From NCBI RefSeq assembly GCF_034424155.1, contig NZ_CP139992.1:4418012-4482011 (forward strand): a stretch of DNA of 64,000 nt, read 5' to 3'. The translations under genes and the position numbers were made by a program. A model generated the notes under the pieces. That model was given only the letters and a program-made list of their open reading frames with translations. It was not told the origin of the DNA and searched no databases. This document shows positions 1-9,852 of this stretch, one piece after another; positions within the stretch are counted from its first letter, which is position 1, and every line of letters begins with the position of its first letter. This DNA comes from Hafnia alvei. Its GTDB lineage: Bacteria > Pseudomonadota > Gammaproteobacteria > Enterobacterales > Enterobacteriaceae.

Positions 1-88
1 GTTCGTCTTCTTGCGCCTTTTCCGGCTGCTCTTCCTGACGCCCAAACCCTAACCAGGAGAAAAAACCACGTTTTTTATCTTTTGCCAT
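1..88 (-). CDS. ftsY: FtsY, signal recognition particle receptor (5' end only)
   Basis: Only the first 29 codons are inside the window; the gene runs off the left edge. The reverse strand reads MAKDKKRGFFSWLGFGRQEE followed by an acidic Gln/Glu-rich stretch, which is the N-terminus typical of enterobacterial FtsY (amphipathic membrane-targeting segment, then acidic A domain). FtsY is the GTPase receptor that docks SRP-ribosome complexes at the inner membrane. It is divergent from rsmD, as in E. coli. The GTPase domain lies outside the window, so the call rests on this N-terminus and on synteny. Confidence 0.85.
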   Translation of the reverse strand, partial: MAKDKKRGFFSWLGFGRQEEQPEKAQEDE

Positions 89-296
89 AGTGCGACGACT
101 CTCCCGCCTGAAATTCAAAATTATTGATAAACTGCAATTGAACAAGTTTATCACTTAACCCGTTATCGCAACATGCATGCCGATGGGTTTCAAGTGGCAT
201 TTCCATCAATAAACGGTTACCTTGCACGGCAACAATGAAGATTGGCCTGTAATGGCACCGTCTAATACTGCAACCCAAACAAAAAATACCGCATTC

Positions 297-878
297 ATGG
301 CAAAAAAACCTGCATCCCAATCCAGCGGACAAATCCGCATCATTGGCGGCCTATGGCGTGGCCGAAAACTTCCTGTGCCAGACAGTCCCGGCCTGCGCCC
401 CACCACGGATCGCGTGCGTGAAACGCTGTTTAACTGGCTGGCTCCCGAGCTGAATGGCGCTCGCTGTCTCGATTGTTTTGCCGGCAGCGGTGCTTTGGGC
501 TTTGAAGCCGTTTCTCGCTATGCCGAGCATGCTACGCTGCTTGAAGCCGACCGCACGGTGGCTACACAGCTCAAAAAAAATGTCGCGCTGATTGGCACCG
601 ATAAAATCATGGTGCAAAACACCGATGCGCTAAAATGGTTGTCACAGCCGGGTACGCCCTATCAGGTGGTTTTTCTCGATCCTCCCTTTAGAAAAGGGCT
701 ATTGGCAGAAACGATTACGCTGCTAGAAACACATGGCTGGCTCGCAGACGAAGCCTTTATTTACGTGGAGGCCGAAGCCGAAAGCGCAGCGGCAGATGTG
801 CCCGCAAACTGGGCATTGCATCGCGAAAAAGTGGCGGGTCAGGTCGCTTATCGTTTATATACGCGCAGCGCGTCATAA
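297..878 (+). CDS. rsmD: RsmD, 16S rRNA (guanine-966-N2)-methyltransferase
   Basis: Predicted SAM-dependent methyltransferase of about 193 residues that makes m2G966 in 16S rRNA of the 30S subunit. Visible motifs: the IRIIGG.WRGRKLPVPDS opening and the GLRPTTDRVRETLFNWL block of the family, a SAM-binding loop CLDCFAGSGALGFEA, and the catalytic DPPF motif (residues VVFLDPPF). The frame is open further upstream (ATG at 252 and an alternative start at 222), but family alignment places the start at 297, just before MAKKPASQSSGQIRIIGG. Divergent from ftsY and followed 15 bp later by the yhhL-like gene, as in Escherichia. Confidence 0.93.
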   Translation: MAKKPASQSSGQIRIIGGLWRGRKLPVPDSPGLRPTTDRVRETLFNWLAPELNGARCLDCFAGSGALGFEAVSRYAEHATLLEADRTVATQLKKNVALIGTDKIMVQNTDALKWLSQPGTPYQVVFLDPPFRKGLLAETITLLETHGWLADEAFIYVEAEAESAAADVPANWALHREKVAGQVAYRLYTRSAS

Positions 879-893
879 TTCGAGGAAATCACA

Positions 894-1166
894 ATGGGAA
901 TTAATATTGGCCGCTTGCTCATGCTGTGCGTATGGGGGTTTATGCTGGTTAACATCATCCATCCTTACACCCGCCCGCTGAATATCTTTATGAACGTGGC
1001 GCTAGTGTTTATGGTGTTGATGCACGGTTTACAGGTCACAATGCTGAAAACCACGTTAACCAAAGACCAGCCGAAGATCGGCAAATGGCAGGAAGTGCGT
1101 ATTTTCCTGTTTGGCGTTTTTGAACTGCTGGCTTGGCAGAAAAAGAATACTCCGCCGAAGAAATAA
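894..1166 (+). CDS. yhhL: YhhL-like DUF1145 small membrane protein
   Basis: A 90-residue protein resembling E. coli YhhL (DUF1145). It has two probable membrane segments, about residues 8-24 and 30-50, and a conserved C-terminal stretch VRIFLFGVFELLAWQKK. Function unknown. It begins 15 bp after the rsmD stop with an AGGAAATCACA ribosome-binding region, so it is probably cotranscribed with rsmD. A terminator follows at 1183-1204. Confidence 0.85.
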   Translation: MGINIGRLLMLCVWGFMLVNIIHPYTRPLNIFMNVALVFMVLMHGLQVTMLKTTLTKDQPKIGKWQEVRIFLFGVFELLAWQKKNTPPKK

Positions 1167-1182
1167 TGAATGGCTGGATAAT

Positions 1183-1206
1183 CCTCCCCTACAGGGGAGG
1201 TTTTAG
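1183..1206. terminator. Bidirectional intrinsic terminator between yhhL and yhhM
   Basis: Perfect 8-bp stem CCTCCCCT / AGGGGAGG with an AC loop, followed on the plus strand by TTTT. It lies between two convergent genes and can serve both. The sequence resembles the tips of the roughly 100-bp repeat family seen elsewhere in the window. Confidence 0.7.
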
Positions 1207-1209
1207 CTA

Positions 1210-1566
1210 TTACGCCTGTGGTTCAAAACTCACGAAGCGCGTGCCCTGCGTGCTGAGTGTACCGCGCGCACCTTTGTCTATCTGATGATAGGTTTTTTCC
1301 GGTACGACAAACTTCAGCTCACTTCCCCCCATTATTGGCTGGAAATAAACCTCATAACGCATATCTTCACCCGCAATCACTTCGCGCTGGCGTGAACGCC
1401 GATTGGGCGCAGGAAACTCGCGCTTAGCGCTCACTTCAACCTGTTGAGTGCTCAGCGGTGCGGCATCGTTAATGGCATTTTGACGGCGTTGCTGCATGAA
1501 GCGTTGGGCAGCAAATACCACAATAACAGCAACGATCACGACGAATATCAGCGGTGGTTTACTCAT
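1210..1566 (-). CDS. yhhM: YhhM-like DUF2500 protein
   Basis: A 118-residue protein resembling E. coli YhhM (DUF2500). It has an N-terminal membrane anchor (about residues 4-22) followed by a short basic linker with repeated Arg/Gln. The soluble domain contains the conserved VSAKREFP, RRSRQREV and GTRFVSFE segments. Function is unknown. Its ATG overlaps the stop of the upstream DUF1820 gene by four bases (ATGA), so the two are translationally coupled. Confidence 0.85.
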   Translation of the reverse strand: MSKPPLIFVVIVAVIVVFAAQRFMQQRRQNAINDAAPLSTQQVEVSAKREFPAPNRRSRQREVIAGEDMRYEVYFQPIMGGSELKFVVPEKTYHQIDKGARGTLSTQGTRFVSFEPQA

Positions 1567-1883
1567 GGTTTTTTGCCGGGGAGATAAGGGAAGACGGTGA
1601 CATTATCGCCTAAATCAGAGATTCGTGCGCTGCCGCGTTCGGTGACGGCATCAATGCGAATAACGGCCTGAATAGGAATATAGCTGCGCTCTACGCCAGA
1701 GAATTCGTTCTTCAACTTCTCTTCTGAAGGATCGACCAACACGGCGCTTTGGGTATCAAAAACAAAATCGGCGATTTCGAGAAAACCAAACAAATTGCTT
1801 TGTACAATTTCACGCACGTAAAGCTGATAGTTTTTACCGTTGTTCATAAACTGAATTCGGTATAAAGGCGCTTGACCAGACAT
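1563..1883 (-). CDS. DUF1820 family protein
   Basis: A 106-residue soluble protein that I recognise as DUF1820 from the N-terminal pattern MSGQAPLYRIQFMNNGK, the FGFLEIADFVFD segment and the conserved SEEKLK...FSGVERSYIPI block. The function is unknown; some members are annotated as RNA- or regulation-related, but nothing here supports that. The frame is open 7 codons further upstream. The start at 1883 is preferred because GAGGAAC precedes it at good spacing and the family begins there. Overlaps yhhM by four bases. Confidence 0.75.
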   Translation of the reverse strand: MSGQAPLYRIQFMNNGKNYQLYVREIVQSNLFGFLEIADFVFDTQSAVLVDPSEEKLKNEFSGVERSYIPIQAVIRIDAVTERGSARISDLGDNVTVFPYLPGKKP

Positions 1884-2161
1884 GACGTTCCTCATCACTG
1901 CCAATGGGCAATTTCAAATTCAATAACTTTGTAACGACCACAACGCCTGCTCAGCAGCATATGCGCTATGGATACAGCGGGTTAACATAACATGAAGTTG
2001 TTTACACTTCATCCGCACCGATAGCAGGTAAAGTGATTGTCGCCGCCTGCGGTGATCCCCTACACTCAGAAGATAAGTGACTATCTATTTATTCTTATTC
2101 TTGATGCGACGTCAGCATCATAAGAATCAGAAAATTAACCTGCTAATTAAAAAAAGGATAA

Positions 2162-2791
2162 ATGATGAGTTGGGCTTTTCTTGCAGTTTTATTTTCTGGC
2201 TGGCTATTTGTTGATGCCAGCTATCGTGGCCCGCGCTGGCAACGTTGGGTCTTCAAACCCGTCACCCTGCTGTTACTGCTTTTGCTGGCATGGAGCGCGC
2301 CCAATATTCAGGCCAGCGGCTATTTGATTCTACTTGGCCTGCTCGCCACACTTGCCGCTGATGCGCTGTTATTGCTGCCACGCGAGCGCGTGCTGTATGC
2401 CATTGGCGCGTTTTTCTTATCACATCTTCTGTACACCATCAGCTTCGCCAGTGCCTTAACGGTCTCGTTCTATCTGCCGATGTTGGCGGTATTAATCATT
2501 ATCGGGATTGCTTTGATAGCCACCATCTGGACGCGTTTAGACGATATGCGCTGGCCAGTGGTGACCTATATTGCGATGACGCTGTTGATGGTGTGGATGG
2601 CTGGCGATCAATACTTTGCACGCGGCACCGATTTTGGTTTCTCACTGTTGGTGGGAGCATCGCTATTGCTGTTGTCTAACGTGGTATGGCTGGTCAATCG
2701 TTATCGCTTCACTTTCCGCGCCGCCGACGCCATTATCGCCGCCAGCTATTTTGCCGGTCATTTCCTGATTGTGCGTTCGTTGTATTTGTAA
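2162..2791 (+). CDS. yhhN: YhhN family membrane protein (TMEM86/lysoplasmalogenase family)
   Basis: A 209-residue polytopic membrane protein very similar to E. coli YhhN. About eight hydrophobic segments fill nearly the whole chain. Family signatures are the VDASYRGP segment near residue 18, [15 protein letters not shown] near residue 80 and the C-terminal [14 protein letters not shown]. The family includes eukaryotic TMEM86B, which hydrolyses lysoplasmalogens; the bacterial substrate is not known. Preceded by AAAAAAAGGATAA. Two consecutive ATGs (2162 and 2165) leave the exact start open by one codon. Confidence 0.88.
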   Translation: MMSWAFLAVLFSGWLFVDASYRGPRWQRWVFKPVTLLLLLLLAWSAPNIQASGYLILLGLLATLAADALLLLPRERVLYAIGAFFLSHLLYTISFASALTVSFYLPMLAVLIIIGIALIATIWTRLDDMRWPVVTYIAMTLLMVWMAGDQYFARGTDFGFSLLVGASLLLLSNVVWLVNRYRFTFRAADAIIAASYFAGHFLIVRSLYL

Positions 2792-2822
2792 GCTCCGCAG
2801 ATAACCCTCAGATAGATATAGA

Positions 2823-2843
2823 AACGGGGCAGCTTGCCCCGTT
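2823..2843. terminator. Hairpin between yhhN and dsdA
   Basis: Nine-bp stem AACGGGGCA / TGCCCCGTT with a GCT loop lies between the convergent yhhN and dsdA genes. The downstream T-tract is weak on both strands. Confidence 0.55.
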
Positions 2844-2865
2844 CGCCTATTTATCGCACCAGCGA

Positions 2866-4197
2866 CTACACTTTCGCCGCAGAAAGATATTTCGCCATCT
2901 CATCTGCTGGCACCATGCCTCCACCCGTTGCCCATACCAAGTGAGTCGCATTTTGCATTTTCTGTGCGTCTAATCCGTGGCTCTGTAGATATTGAGCATC
3001 CCCACAGACTCGTGCTGCTCCCGGCATTCCCGCCAGCGCCGAAGGTTCTAGCTGAATACCTTGCTGCTGATTTAAAAGTCCCAACAGGTTATACATTTCC
3101 TGATCGCTTAAGGTATACAGACCATCAAGCAGGCGCTCCATCGCTCGCCCAACAAAGCCGGACGCACGTCCCACGGCTAAACCATCGGCGGCGGTGATAT
3201 TGTCGATCCCAATATCCTGAACTGAAATTTCATCATGCAGGCCTGTATGAATACCCAGAAGCATACACGGTGAATGAGTCGGCTCTGCAAAGAAGCAATG
3301 CACGTTGTCGCCAAAGGCTAATTTCAGGCCAAATGCCACTCCGCCAGGGCCACCACCAACGCCGCACGGCAGATAAACAAACAGCGGATGTTCGGCATCA
3401 ACGTGAATATTCATTTGGCTAAACTGTTGGCGTAAACGCCCACCGGCAACGGCATAACCTAAAAATAGCGTGCGTGAATTTTCATCATCAATAAAGAAAC
3501 AATGAGGATCTGATTCCGCCTCTTTGCGCCCTTGAGCAACGGCCACGCCATAATCCTGCGCATACTCCACCACATTCACGCCGTGCTCACGCAGTTTTTG
3601 CTTTTTCCACGCTCGCGCATCAGCCGACATATGCACACTAACGCTGAAGCCAAGTTTGGCGCTCATAATGCCGATCGACATGCCTAAATTACCAGTAGAG
3701 CCTACCGCAATACTGTATTGGCTAAAGAATTGGCGGAACTTGTCGGAATACAGCACGCTGTAGTCATCATCTTCTGACAGCATTCCCGCTTCAATGGCCA
3801 GCTTTTCAGCGTGGGTAAGCACTTCATAAATCCCGCCACGCGCTTTGATCGACCCAGAGATAGGCAAATGACTGTCTTTTTTCAGCATCAGCTGACCAGC
3901 AATTTTTTGCTGATAGCGCTGTTCCAACGCAGCCTGCATCTCCGGGATCGCAACGACTTCTGACTCAATAATACCGTGCGTTTTTTGCGTTTCTGGGAAC
4001 GCTAAGCAAAGGTATGGCGCAAATCGTTTAAGGCGCGCTTCCGCCTGCGTAACGTCATCCTGCGTCAAACCAACGTAAGGAAGCCCCTCAGCCAACGTGG
4101 TGGTATTTGGGTTAAACCATGTAACTGCATCTAAGTTAATCAGCTTTTTAACCAATGGATATTGTTCAACCAAATGTTCAATTTCAAACGTATTCAT
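2866..4197 (-). CDS. dsdA: D-serine dehydratase (D-serine ammonia-lyase)
   Basis: Cytoplasmic PLP enzyme converting D-serine to pyruvate and ammonia. At 443 residues it matches E. coli DsdA (442). The PLP-lysine segment is [14 protein letters not shown] at about residue 113-126. The glycine-rich phosphate-binding loop VGSTGNLG lies near residue 167, and the C-terminal active-site segment is [21 protein letters not shown]. It lies 17 bp downstream of dsdX, so dsdX-dsdA form an operon divergent from the activator gene dsdC, the classic arrangement. D-serine is toxic and abundant in urine; the module allows its detoxification and use. Confidence 0.96.
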   Translation of the reverse strand: MNTFEIEHLVEQYPLVKKLINLDAVTWFNPNTTTLAEGLPYVGLTQDDVTQAEARLKRFAPYLCLAFPETQKTHGIIESEVVAIPEMQAALEQRYQQKIAGQLMLKKDSHLPISGSIKARGGIYEVLTHAEKLAIEAGMLSEDDDYSVLYSDKFRQFFSQYSIAVGSTGNLGMSIGIMSAKLGFSVSVHMSADARAWKKQKLREHGVNVVEYAQDYGVAVAQGRKEAESDPHCFFIDDENSRTLFLGYAVAGGRLRQQFSQMNIHVDAEHPLFVYLPCGVGGGPGGVAFGLKLAFGDNVHCFFAEPTHSPCMLLGIHTGLHDEISVQDIGIDNITAADGLAVGRASGFVGRAMERLLDGLYTLSDQEMYNLLGLLNQQQGIQLEPSALAGMPGAARVCGDAQYLQSHGLDAQKMQNATHLVWATGGGMVPADEMAKYLSAAKV

Positions 4198-4214
4198 AAA
4201 TAGTATCTTCTCGA

Positions 4215-5552
4215 TTAAACGATATAAGAGAGTAGGAAAGTCGTGCCTAAAGCGATCAGCGACGCGATGAAAGTCGCCACTGTGTAATATTTAAATGTCT
4301 CACTCAGCGTTGCACCACAGTATTGCTTAACCAGCCAAAACAGGGAGTCGGTGACGATGGTGCAGCCAATCGCACCAGAGCCAATGGCTAGCGTGATAAT
4401 TTCAGGGCTCACGTTGGGATAAAGCGGCAATACCGGCGCAACAATCGCTGTGGCCCCCATCATGGCCACCGTGGCAGAACCCACTGCGGCATGAAGAATG
4501 ATCGCCACCAACCAAGCCAGCAAAATTGGATGCATATGCATATTGGAGAGCAGCACCGCCAAAGTATCAGCAAGGCCACTGGCTTTAAGAATGCCGTTAA
4601 ATGCGCCGCCCGCACCGATAATCAGCAAAATGTTAGCAATTGAAGAGAAACCATCTTCCGTTTTGCTCAGCAGTTTACCCATGCCCATATGCTGACGGAT
4701 GCCTAAAACGTAATAGGCAACGAAGGCAGCGATAAACATCGCCGTAATCGGGTTACCAATGAATTCAAAGAAGTTATACAGCGCTGAACCCTTGGTCATA
4801 TTGAGTTCGGCCGCCGTCTTGATCAGCATCAGCACAATCGGCAGCAGCACGGTAAATAACGTGGCGCCCAACGATGGTAGATCCTCTTCTCGGCGCACTT
4901 CCAGCTCAGAAAACGCGGCAGGAACGTGTTTAAACGGAAGGCGATGACCGACAAACTTCAAAAATAGCGGGCCACCGATCAGCGAAGCCACAAGACCCAC
5001 CAACAGGCCGTATACAATGACGGTTCCAATATCAGCGCCTAACGCATTGGTCACATACAATGCCGCCGGATGCGGAGGGACAACGCAATGCACGGCCATT
5101 AATGCGGTACACAGCGGGATTGCCAGCTTCAGCAAAGAAGTGTGGGTCTTTTTAGCAATTGAGAATGCCAGAGGGATCAGCAACACCACACCCACTTCCA
5201 CAAACAGCGTAATACCGCATACCAAGCCAACTAAAACCATAATGACGTCTGGTGATAACCAACGGCATTTTTGCAACGTAATGCCGATACGCTCAGCGGC
5301 ACCAGAAACCTCCATCATTTTGCCCAGAATAGTTCCCAGACCAATCACGGCGGCTAAAAAGCCTAAGGTTCCACCAATCCCACCTTCAATGGCATTCACC
5401 ATTTCCAACGGGTTCATTCCCATTAACACGCCGACATAAAAACTGGCCAGCAGTAGTGCTAAAAATGGGTGAATCTTAAATTTAACGATGGTTAATATAA
5501 TTATTATGATGCTTGTTAATAGCGTTCCAACGACCCAAATTTGCGAGCTCAT
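4215..5552 (-). CDS. dsdX: DsdX, D-serine transporter (GntP family)
   Basis: A 445-residue inner-membrane permease of the gluconate:H+ symporter family, the same length as E. coli DsdX. Many hydrophobic segments are present, with the conserved [19 protein letters not shown] and [16 protein letters not shown] regions. The open frame extends nine codons upstream, but the start at 5552 gives [12 protein letters not shown], matching the family N-terminus. First gene of the dsdXA operon and likely activated by the divergent DsdC. Confidence 0.94.
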   Translation of the reverse strand: MSSQIWVVGTLLTSIIIIILTIVKFKIHPFLALLLASFYVGVLMGMNPLEMVNAIEGGIGGTLGFLAAVIGLGTILGKMMEVSGAAERIGITLQKCRWLSPDVIMVLVGLVCGITLFVEVGVVLLIPLAFSIAKKTHTSLLKLAIPLCTALMAVHCVVPPHPAALYVTNALGADIGTVIVYGLLVGLVASLIGGPLFLKFVGHRLPFKHVPAAFSELEVRREEDLPSLGATLFTVLLPIVLMLIKTAAELNMTKGSALYNFFEFIGNPITAMFIAAFVAYYVLGIRQHMGMGKLLSKTEDGFSSIANILLIIGAGGAFNGILKASGLADTLAVLLSNMHMHPILLAWLVAIILHAAVGSATVAMMGATAIVAPVLPLYPNVSPEIITLAIGSGAIGCTIVTDSLFWLVKQYCGATLSETFKYYTVATFIASLIALGTTFLLSYIV

Positions 5553-5773
5553 TTCCAACCTCACCCTGTAATAAATCACCTGTCTATTGGATAAGAAGTG
5601 AACATCGCTGACAAACGATCAAATTCAGCCTTCACATGAGCCAGATTGAATCAAACGGGTGATATTGGTCAAAATAGAAAGGAATTATCGCGATTGAGTC
5701 ACATTAACTCATCTGTGAGCACGCTAAAACGCTCCGCTAGCGTATGCTGATGCTCTGTCCAAACGAGGTCGCT
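5553..5773. promoter_or_regulatory. Divergent dsdX-dsdC control region
   Basis: A 221-bp intergenic region separates dsdXA from its LysR-type activator gene. LysR regulators act from such divergent regions. I could not place the DsdC operator precisely by eye. Confidence 0.6.
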
Positions 5774-6721
5774 ATGTTCGAGCATTCAAAATACATCGCA
5801 CGTAACAAACTGCTTAATGGCTATCAGCTATCAAAACTCTATACCTTTGAGGTTGCGGCCAGACATGAGTCTTTTGCGCTCGCGGCGGAAGAGTTATCGA
5901 TAAGCCCTAGCGCCGTTAGCCATCGCATCAATCAGCTTGAAGAAGAGTTGGGATTTAAGCTATTCCAACGATTTCATCGCCGTATTGCGCTCACGCCTGA
6001 AGGAGAGCGGGTATTTTGGGCGCTAAAATCTTCTCTCAGCTATCTCAATCAAGAAATTCTTGAGATAAAAAGCCAGGAGCTGTCGGGAACGCTGACGGTT
6101 TATTCTCGCCCCTCGATCGCGCAATGTTGGCTGGTGCCTAAACTGGCTGATTTTGCTAAACAATATCCGGCGATCAGCTTAAACATTTTAACCGGCAACG
6201 AGATGGTTAACTTCAACGGCGCGGGAATCGATCTGGCGATTTATTTTGATGATAAACCGCCTGAAACCCTGTCATGCCAGCACCTGATGAATGAGTCAAT
6301 GATACCGGTGTGTAGCCCTGAATATGCCAAACAGCACGATCTCGTTGGCAAGCCATTTAATCTGCGCCAAAGCACGTTGCTGCACGATCGTCAGGCCTGG
6401 AGCTATGACTCCAACGAAAGTGAATGGCATTCATGGGCGCGGAATTTTAACGTTGATATCGCTGAAGATCAGCGAAGTATGGGGTTTGATCGTTCCGATC
6501 TGGCGGTGATCGCTGCAATGAACCATGTGGGTATTGCGATGGGGCGTAAAAATCTGGTGAACAAGCGGCTTGAGAGCCAAGAGTTAATTGCGCCCTTCCC
6601 AGAGTTTGAAATGCAGTGCGAGCAACGCTACTACATTTCAACTCTTTCGGAGCGCCAGTGGCCAAAGATCAACGCTTTTGTTCAATGGCTTAAAACGATG
6701 GCGGGCAATACTGAAGGTTAA
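5774..6721 (+). CDS. dsdC: DsdC, LysR-type activator of D-serine utilisation
   Basis: A 315-residue LysR family regulator. The N-terminal winged helix-turn-helix spans about residues 18-75 (KLYTFEVAARHESFALAAEE, then SPSAVSHRINQLEEELG). The substrate-binding domain contains SRPSIAQCWLVP and GFDRSDLAVIAAMNH, both characteristic of DsdC. The start at 5774 is chosen over upstream in-frame ATGs because a CGAGGTCGCT ribosome-binding site precedes it and it matches the family length. DsdC activates dsdXA in the presence of D-serine. Confidence 0.94.
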   Translation: MFEHSKYIARNKLLNGYQLSKLYTFEVAARHESFALAAEELSISPSAVSHRINQLEEELGFKLFQRFHRRIALTPEGERVFWALKSSLSYLNQEILEIKSQELSGTLTVYSRPSIAQCWLVPKLADFAKQYPAISLNILTGNEMVNFNGAGIDLAIYFDDKPPETLSCQHLMNESMIPVCSPEYAKQHDLVGKPFNLRQSTLLHDRQAWSYDSNESEWHSWARNFNVDIAEDQRSMGFDRSDLAVIAAMNHVGIAMGRKNLVNKRLESQELIAPFPEFEMQCEQRYYISTLSERQWPKINAFVQWLKTMAGNTEG

Positions 6722-6747
6722 ATACTAAAAGCGTTAAATACTAGGGG

Positions 6748-7419
6748 TTAAACCCCGAGTAACCTTCGATTCATATCTTCAATTTTGCCGTTGAGAACCC
6801 GCATTTGCAGCGTTTTACTCCAGCTAGCTGAGATCCCAGCCGCACGCATCAGTCGGCGATACTCTTCTTCGTCAAACGGCATATGGAAGCAGATAGAAAT
6901 TGCTTCTGCCACGCTGATGTCGCTGTTGCGCGAAACGAGTTCCAGCGGCTGATCTTCGCTGACCATACCTTCACCAACGATGCGATACAGCCAGCCGCAG
7001 CGGCCAGTTTGTTGCATCTGAACGGAAAACTCATCGATGTCCATGTGATAGTTGAGTTTATAGCACGGCGAACGCGGCTGAGTGACCTGAATCAGCGCCT
7101 CTCCCCAACGGTAGATATCACCGATAAAAACACTCTCTTCGGTCATCCCTTCAGTGGAAATATTTTCGCCTAAGGCCGGAGCGCAAAATTGCTCAGCTTG
7201 CTGGGGATACTGCCGTTGCCAAAACTGATAATGCTCACGCGGATACTGACACAGCGCCCGATCGGGGCCGCCATGGACTTTTTTCTCTGCCTGTTCATCA
7301 CCTTCCAACCCAAGGCGGTTAAGCATCACGCCACCGGAAACCTGACGTTTGCCAATTGCACTCGGCTTGCTGCCTTCATAAGGAATGATGGTACCGGTGT
7401 AAATCGTTGGATAGTGCAT
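6748..7419 (-). CDS. yiiM: YiiM, MOSC-domain protein (N-hydroxylated base analogue resistance)
   Basis: A 223-residue MOSC domain protein resembling E. coli YiiM. YiiM is a molybdenum-cofactor enzyme that reduces N-hydroxylated compounds such as 6-hydroxylaminopurine. Key blocks: LGLEGDEQAEKKVHGGPDRA (about residues 37-56), YPREHY, GENIST and the cofactor-cysteine segment QPRSPCYKLNYH near residue 120. The C-terminal 3-alpha helical extension (KTLQMRVLNGKIEDMNRRL) is present. The gene is next to sodA, as in several Enterobacterales. Confidence 0.9.
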   Translation of the reverse strand: MHYPTIYTGTIIPYEGSKPSAIGKRQVSGGVMLNRLGLEGDEQAEKKVHGGPDRALCQYPREHYQFWQRQYPQQAEQFCAPALGENISTEGMTEESVFIGDIYRWGEALIQVTQPRSPCYKLNYHMDIDEFSVQMQQTGRCGWLYRIVGEGMVSEDQPLELVSRNSDISVAEAISICFHMPFDEEEYRRLMRAAGISASWSKTLQMRVLNGKIEDMNRRLLGV

Positions 7420-7488
7420 GAAAAGCTCCCGAAAGCGGATTCATCAAGAAAATGACAATACCCTTACTATACCGTTCCCATCGGGTTT

Positions 7489-7520
7489 AAAAACAAAAAA
7501 AGCGTGGGTTTCCCCACGCT
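7489..7520 (-). terminator. Intrinsic terminator downstream of sodA
   Basis: On the minus strand an 8-bp stem AGCGTGGG / CCCACGCT (7501-7520) is followed by a run of seven T and a further T-rich stretch. It lies just past the sodA stop. Confidence 0.85.
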
Positions 7521-7561
7521 CCGATCACAGCTGTCTCACTATGGACAATGAGTACAGACGA

Positions 7562-8188
7562 TTACTTTTTCGCTTCAGCAAAACGTTTTGCAGCTTCGTC
7601 CCAGTTCACCACGCTCCAGAACGCTTTGATGTAGTCTGGACGACGGTTCTGATATTTCAGGTAATAAGCATGTTCCCACACATCCAGACCCGCGATTGGG
7701 TAGCCGGAAGCACCAGAAACCGCTTCGCCCATCAGCGGGCTATCTTGGTTTGCAGTTGAAACCACGGCCAGTTTGCCGTCTGCTTTCAACACCAGCCACG
7801 CCCAGCCGGAGCCAAAGCGCGTTGCTGCTGCTTTTTCAAATTCTTCTTTAAATTTATCAACGCTGCCGAAATCGCGTTCGATAGCCGCTTTTAGGTCGCC
7901 CTTCAGCTCAGTACCAAGTTTCAAACCTTTCCAGAAGAAGCTGTGGTTTGCATGACCGCCTGCGTTGTTACGCAGCGCAGTACGTTTTTCAGCAGGGACT
8001 TTATCAAGCTGAGCAATCAGCTCTTCTGCGGTTAATTTAGCTAATTCTGGCAGAGACTCCAGCGCGGCGTTCGCGTTGTTGACGTAGGCCTGATGGTGTT
8101 TGCTGTGATGGATTTCCATCGTTTGCTTATCGAAGTGAGGCTCTAATGCGTCGTAGGCATAAGGTAGGGATGGCAGGGTATAGCTCAT
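7562..8188 (-). CDS. sodA: Manganese superoxide dismutase
   Basis: Cytoplasmic Mn-SOD of 208 residues converting superoxide to peroxide and oxygen. Metal ligands are visible: His27 in [12 protein letters not shown], the His of [13 protein letters not shown], and Asp/His of the [19 protein letters not shown] block. An in-frame ATG two codons upstream (8194) has GGAG only three bases away. The ATG at 8188 has it at a normal distance and gives the family start [13 protein letters not shown] Fur-like box upstream indicates iron control, as known for E. coli sodA. Confidence 0.96.
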   Translation of the reverse strand: MSYTLPSLPYAYDALEPHFDKQTMEIHHSKHHQAYVNNANAALESLPELAKLTAEELIAQLDKVPAEKRTALRNNAGGHANHSFFWKGLKLGTELKGDLKAAIERDFGSVDKFKEEFEKAAATRFGSGWAWLVLKADGKLAVVSTANQDSPLMGEAVSGASGYPIAGLDVWEHAYYLKYQNRRPDYIKAFWSVVNWDEAAKRFAEAKK

Positions 8189-8264
8189 ATTCATCTTCTC
8201 CAGATTTCAAAGGAGCAAAACATCCGCTCCGGTTAAGCAGTCTGGTCATTATAGTTAATTAAAT

Positions 8265-8283
8265 GATATTGAAAATGATTATC
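8265..8283. promoter_or_regulatory. Fur box upstream of sodA
   Basis: GATATTGAAAATGATTATC matches the 19-bp Fur consensus GATAATGATAATCATTATC at 16 positions by eye. It lies about 77 bp upstream of the sodA start codon. Fur repression of sodA is established in E. coli; function here is inferred. Confidence 0.75.
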
Positions 8284-8504
8284 AATCGCTTGTAAGCGGT
8301 AAGGGTATTATTAAAATCGGCGGGAAAATCACGTACATTCAGCCCTAGCAAGGCTCTCAGCCCGATGTTCGCGTTCAATTTTAGCACCATCGTTAATATC
8401 AATAGTTGCGATTGCCAGTGCCAATGGCCCCACGATGTAGTGGTAACGAGTTAAAAGTGAGCAAAAAACTGTGACTTCATTTGCAACTCTTAACTGCTAT
8501 CTTA

Positions 8505-8528
8505 AACATTGTGCATTTGCACAATGTT
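8505..8528. promoter_or_regulatory. Perfect palindrome upstream of the CdaR-type regulator (candidate operator)
   Basis: AACATTGTGCA - TT - TGCACAATGTT is a perfect 11-bp inverted repeat ending 58 bp before the regulator start codon. Its length and symmetry fit an operator for a dimeric HTH protein, most simply autoregulation by the adjacent CdaR-type gene. This is inference. The rest of the 8189-8586 region holds the sodA promoter side and no other gene. Confidence 0.5.
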
Positions 8529-8586
8529 TACCGGTATCCGTCTCGGTATGCTCGGAATATTCTACTTAACATACACGGAGCGCAGC

Positions 8587-9798
8587 ATGGCGACCTATCA
8601 TCTCGATACCCGACTTGCTCAGGATATCGTGGACCGAACCATGAAAATCATCGATAGCAACGTTAACGTCATGGACGCACGGGGCAGAATAATAGGCAGT
8701 GGCGCTCAAGAACGCATTGGTGAATTGCACGAAGGTGCATTGCTGGCTATCTCGCAGGAAAGAATTGTCGATATTGATGAAAATATGACCCGCCACCTGC
8801 ACGGCGTTCGCCCCGGCGTGAATCTTCCTCTGCATTTTGACGGTGAAATTGTTGGCGTGATTGGGCTCACCGGCGATCCTTCTGAGCTAAGGCGATATGG
8901 TGAGCTGGTGTGCATGACCGCAGAAATGATGCTGGAGCAAGCGCATCTGATGCACATGCTGGCACAAGACACTCGCCTGCGCGAAGAGTTAGTGCTTAAT
9001 CTTATTCGTGCCGAAAAACTTTCTCCTGCGCTTCAGGAATGGGCTCAGCGCCTAGGGATAGATCTCAATCAGCCACGCGTTGTTGTGGTGGTAGAAGTGG
9101 ATAGCGGCCAGCTTGGCGTGGATAGTGCCATCGTCGATCTTCAGCAGTTGCAGACGTTACTCACCACCGCCGAACACGATAATCTTGCGGCAATCGTCTC
9201 GCTCAATCAGATGGTGGTTCTCAGACCTGCTTTTAGCTCGCTCGGGCGCTGGGAGCCAGAAAGTCAGCGTAACCAAATTAATCTTTTGCTCAAAAAATTA
9301 GCCAAAAATAGCCAGTTGAAAATCAGAATCGCATTGGGCAACTACTTCCCAGATGAAAGCGGCATTGCGCGCTCATACCGCACGGCCTACACCACCATGA
9401 TGGTAGGCAAACAGCGCACGCCAGAACAGCGCAGTTATTTTTATCAAGACCTGATCCTGCCCGTTTTACTCGATAGCCTGCGTGGCGGATGGCAAGCCAA
9501 AGAGCTGGTTCGCCCCCTATCACGGCTACGAGCCATCGATAGCAACGGCGTACTTAGAAAAACACTTACCGTATGGTTTATGAATAACGTCCAACCAAGC
9601 GCAACCGCCAAGGCACTCTTTATTCATCGCAACACCTTGGAATATCGCTTACACCGCATCTCTGAGCTTACGGGGCTCGATCTCAATAACTTTGACGATC
9701 GCTTGCTGATTTATATCTCATTACAGCTAGATAGCGGCTTCCTTTACCCTGCTGGCGATGCGGATTCAATTAGCCACCTTCCTCAAGCAGGCCAATAA
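8587..9798 (+). CDS. cdaR: CdaR/SdaR-type sugar diacid regulator
   Basis: A 403-residue transcription factor very similar to E. coli CdaR. The N-terminal sugar-diacid recognition domain includes NVMDARGRIIGSG (about residues 22-34) and the ERIGELHEGA segment. A central GGDEF-like region follows, and the C-terminal PucR-type HTH is at about residues 335-390 (ATAKALFIHRNTLEYRLHRI). The frame is open 26 codons upstream, but the start at 8587 matches the family. CdaR activates glucarate/galactarate/glycerate genes in E. coli. Here it is convergent with a glycerate kinase-permease pair, the probable target. Confidence 0.9.
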   Translation: MATYHLDTRLAQDIVDRTMKIIDSNVNVMDARGRIIGSGAQERIGELHEGALLAISQERIVDIDENMTRHLHGVRPGVNLPLHFDGEIVGVIGLTGDPSELRRYGELVCMTAEMMLEQAHLMHMLAQDTRLREELVLNLIRAEKLSPALQEWAQRLGIDLNQPRVVVVVEVDSGQLGVDSAIVDLQQLQTLLTTAEHDNLAAIVSLNQMVVLRPAFSSLGRWEPESQRNQINLLLKKLAKNSQLKIRIALGNYFPDESGIARSYRTAYTTMMVGKQRTPEQRSYFYQDLILPVLLDSLRGGWQAKELVRPLSRLRAIDSNGVLRKTLTVWFMNNVQPSATAKALFIHRNTLEYRLHRISELTGLDLNNFDDRLLIYISLQLDSGFLYPAGDADSISHLPQAGQ

Positions 9799-9800
9799 AA

Positions 9801-9831
9801 AAAGAGCAATACGATCAACGTATTGCTCTTT
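9801..9831. terminator. Bidirectional terminator between cdaR and glycerate kinase
   Basis: Perfect 13-bp stem AAAGAGCAATACG / CGTATTGCTCTTT with a five-base loop, flanked by A-rich sequence on one side. It sits between convergent genes. Confidence 0.85.
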
Positions 9832-9852
9832 CATAGGCTTATGTCTGTATAT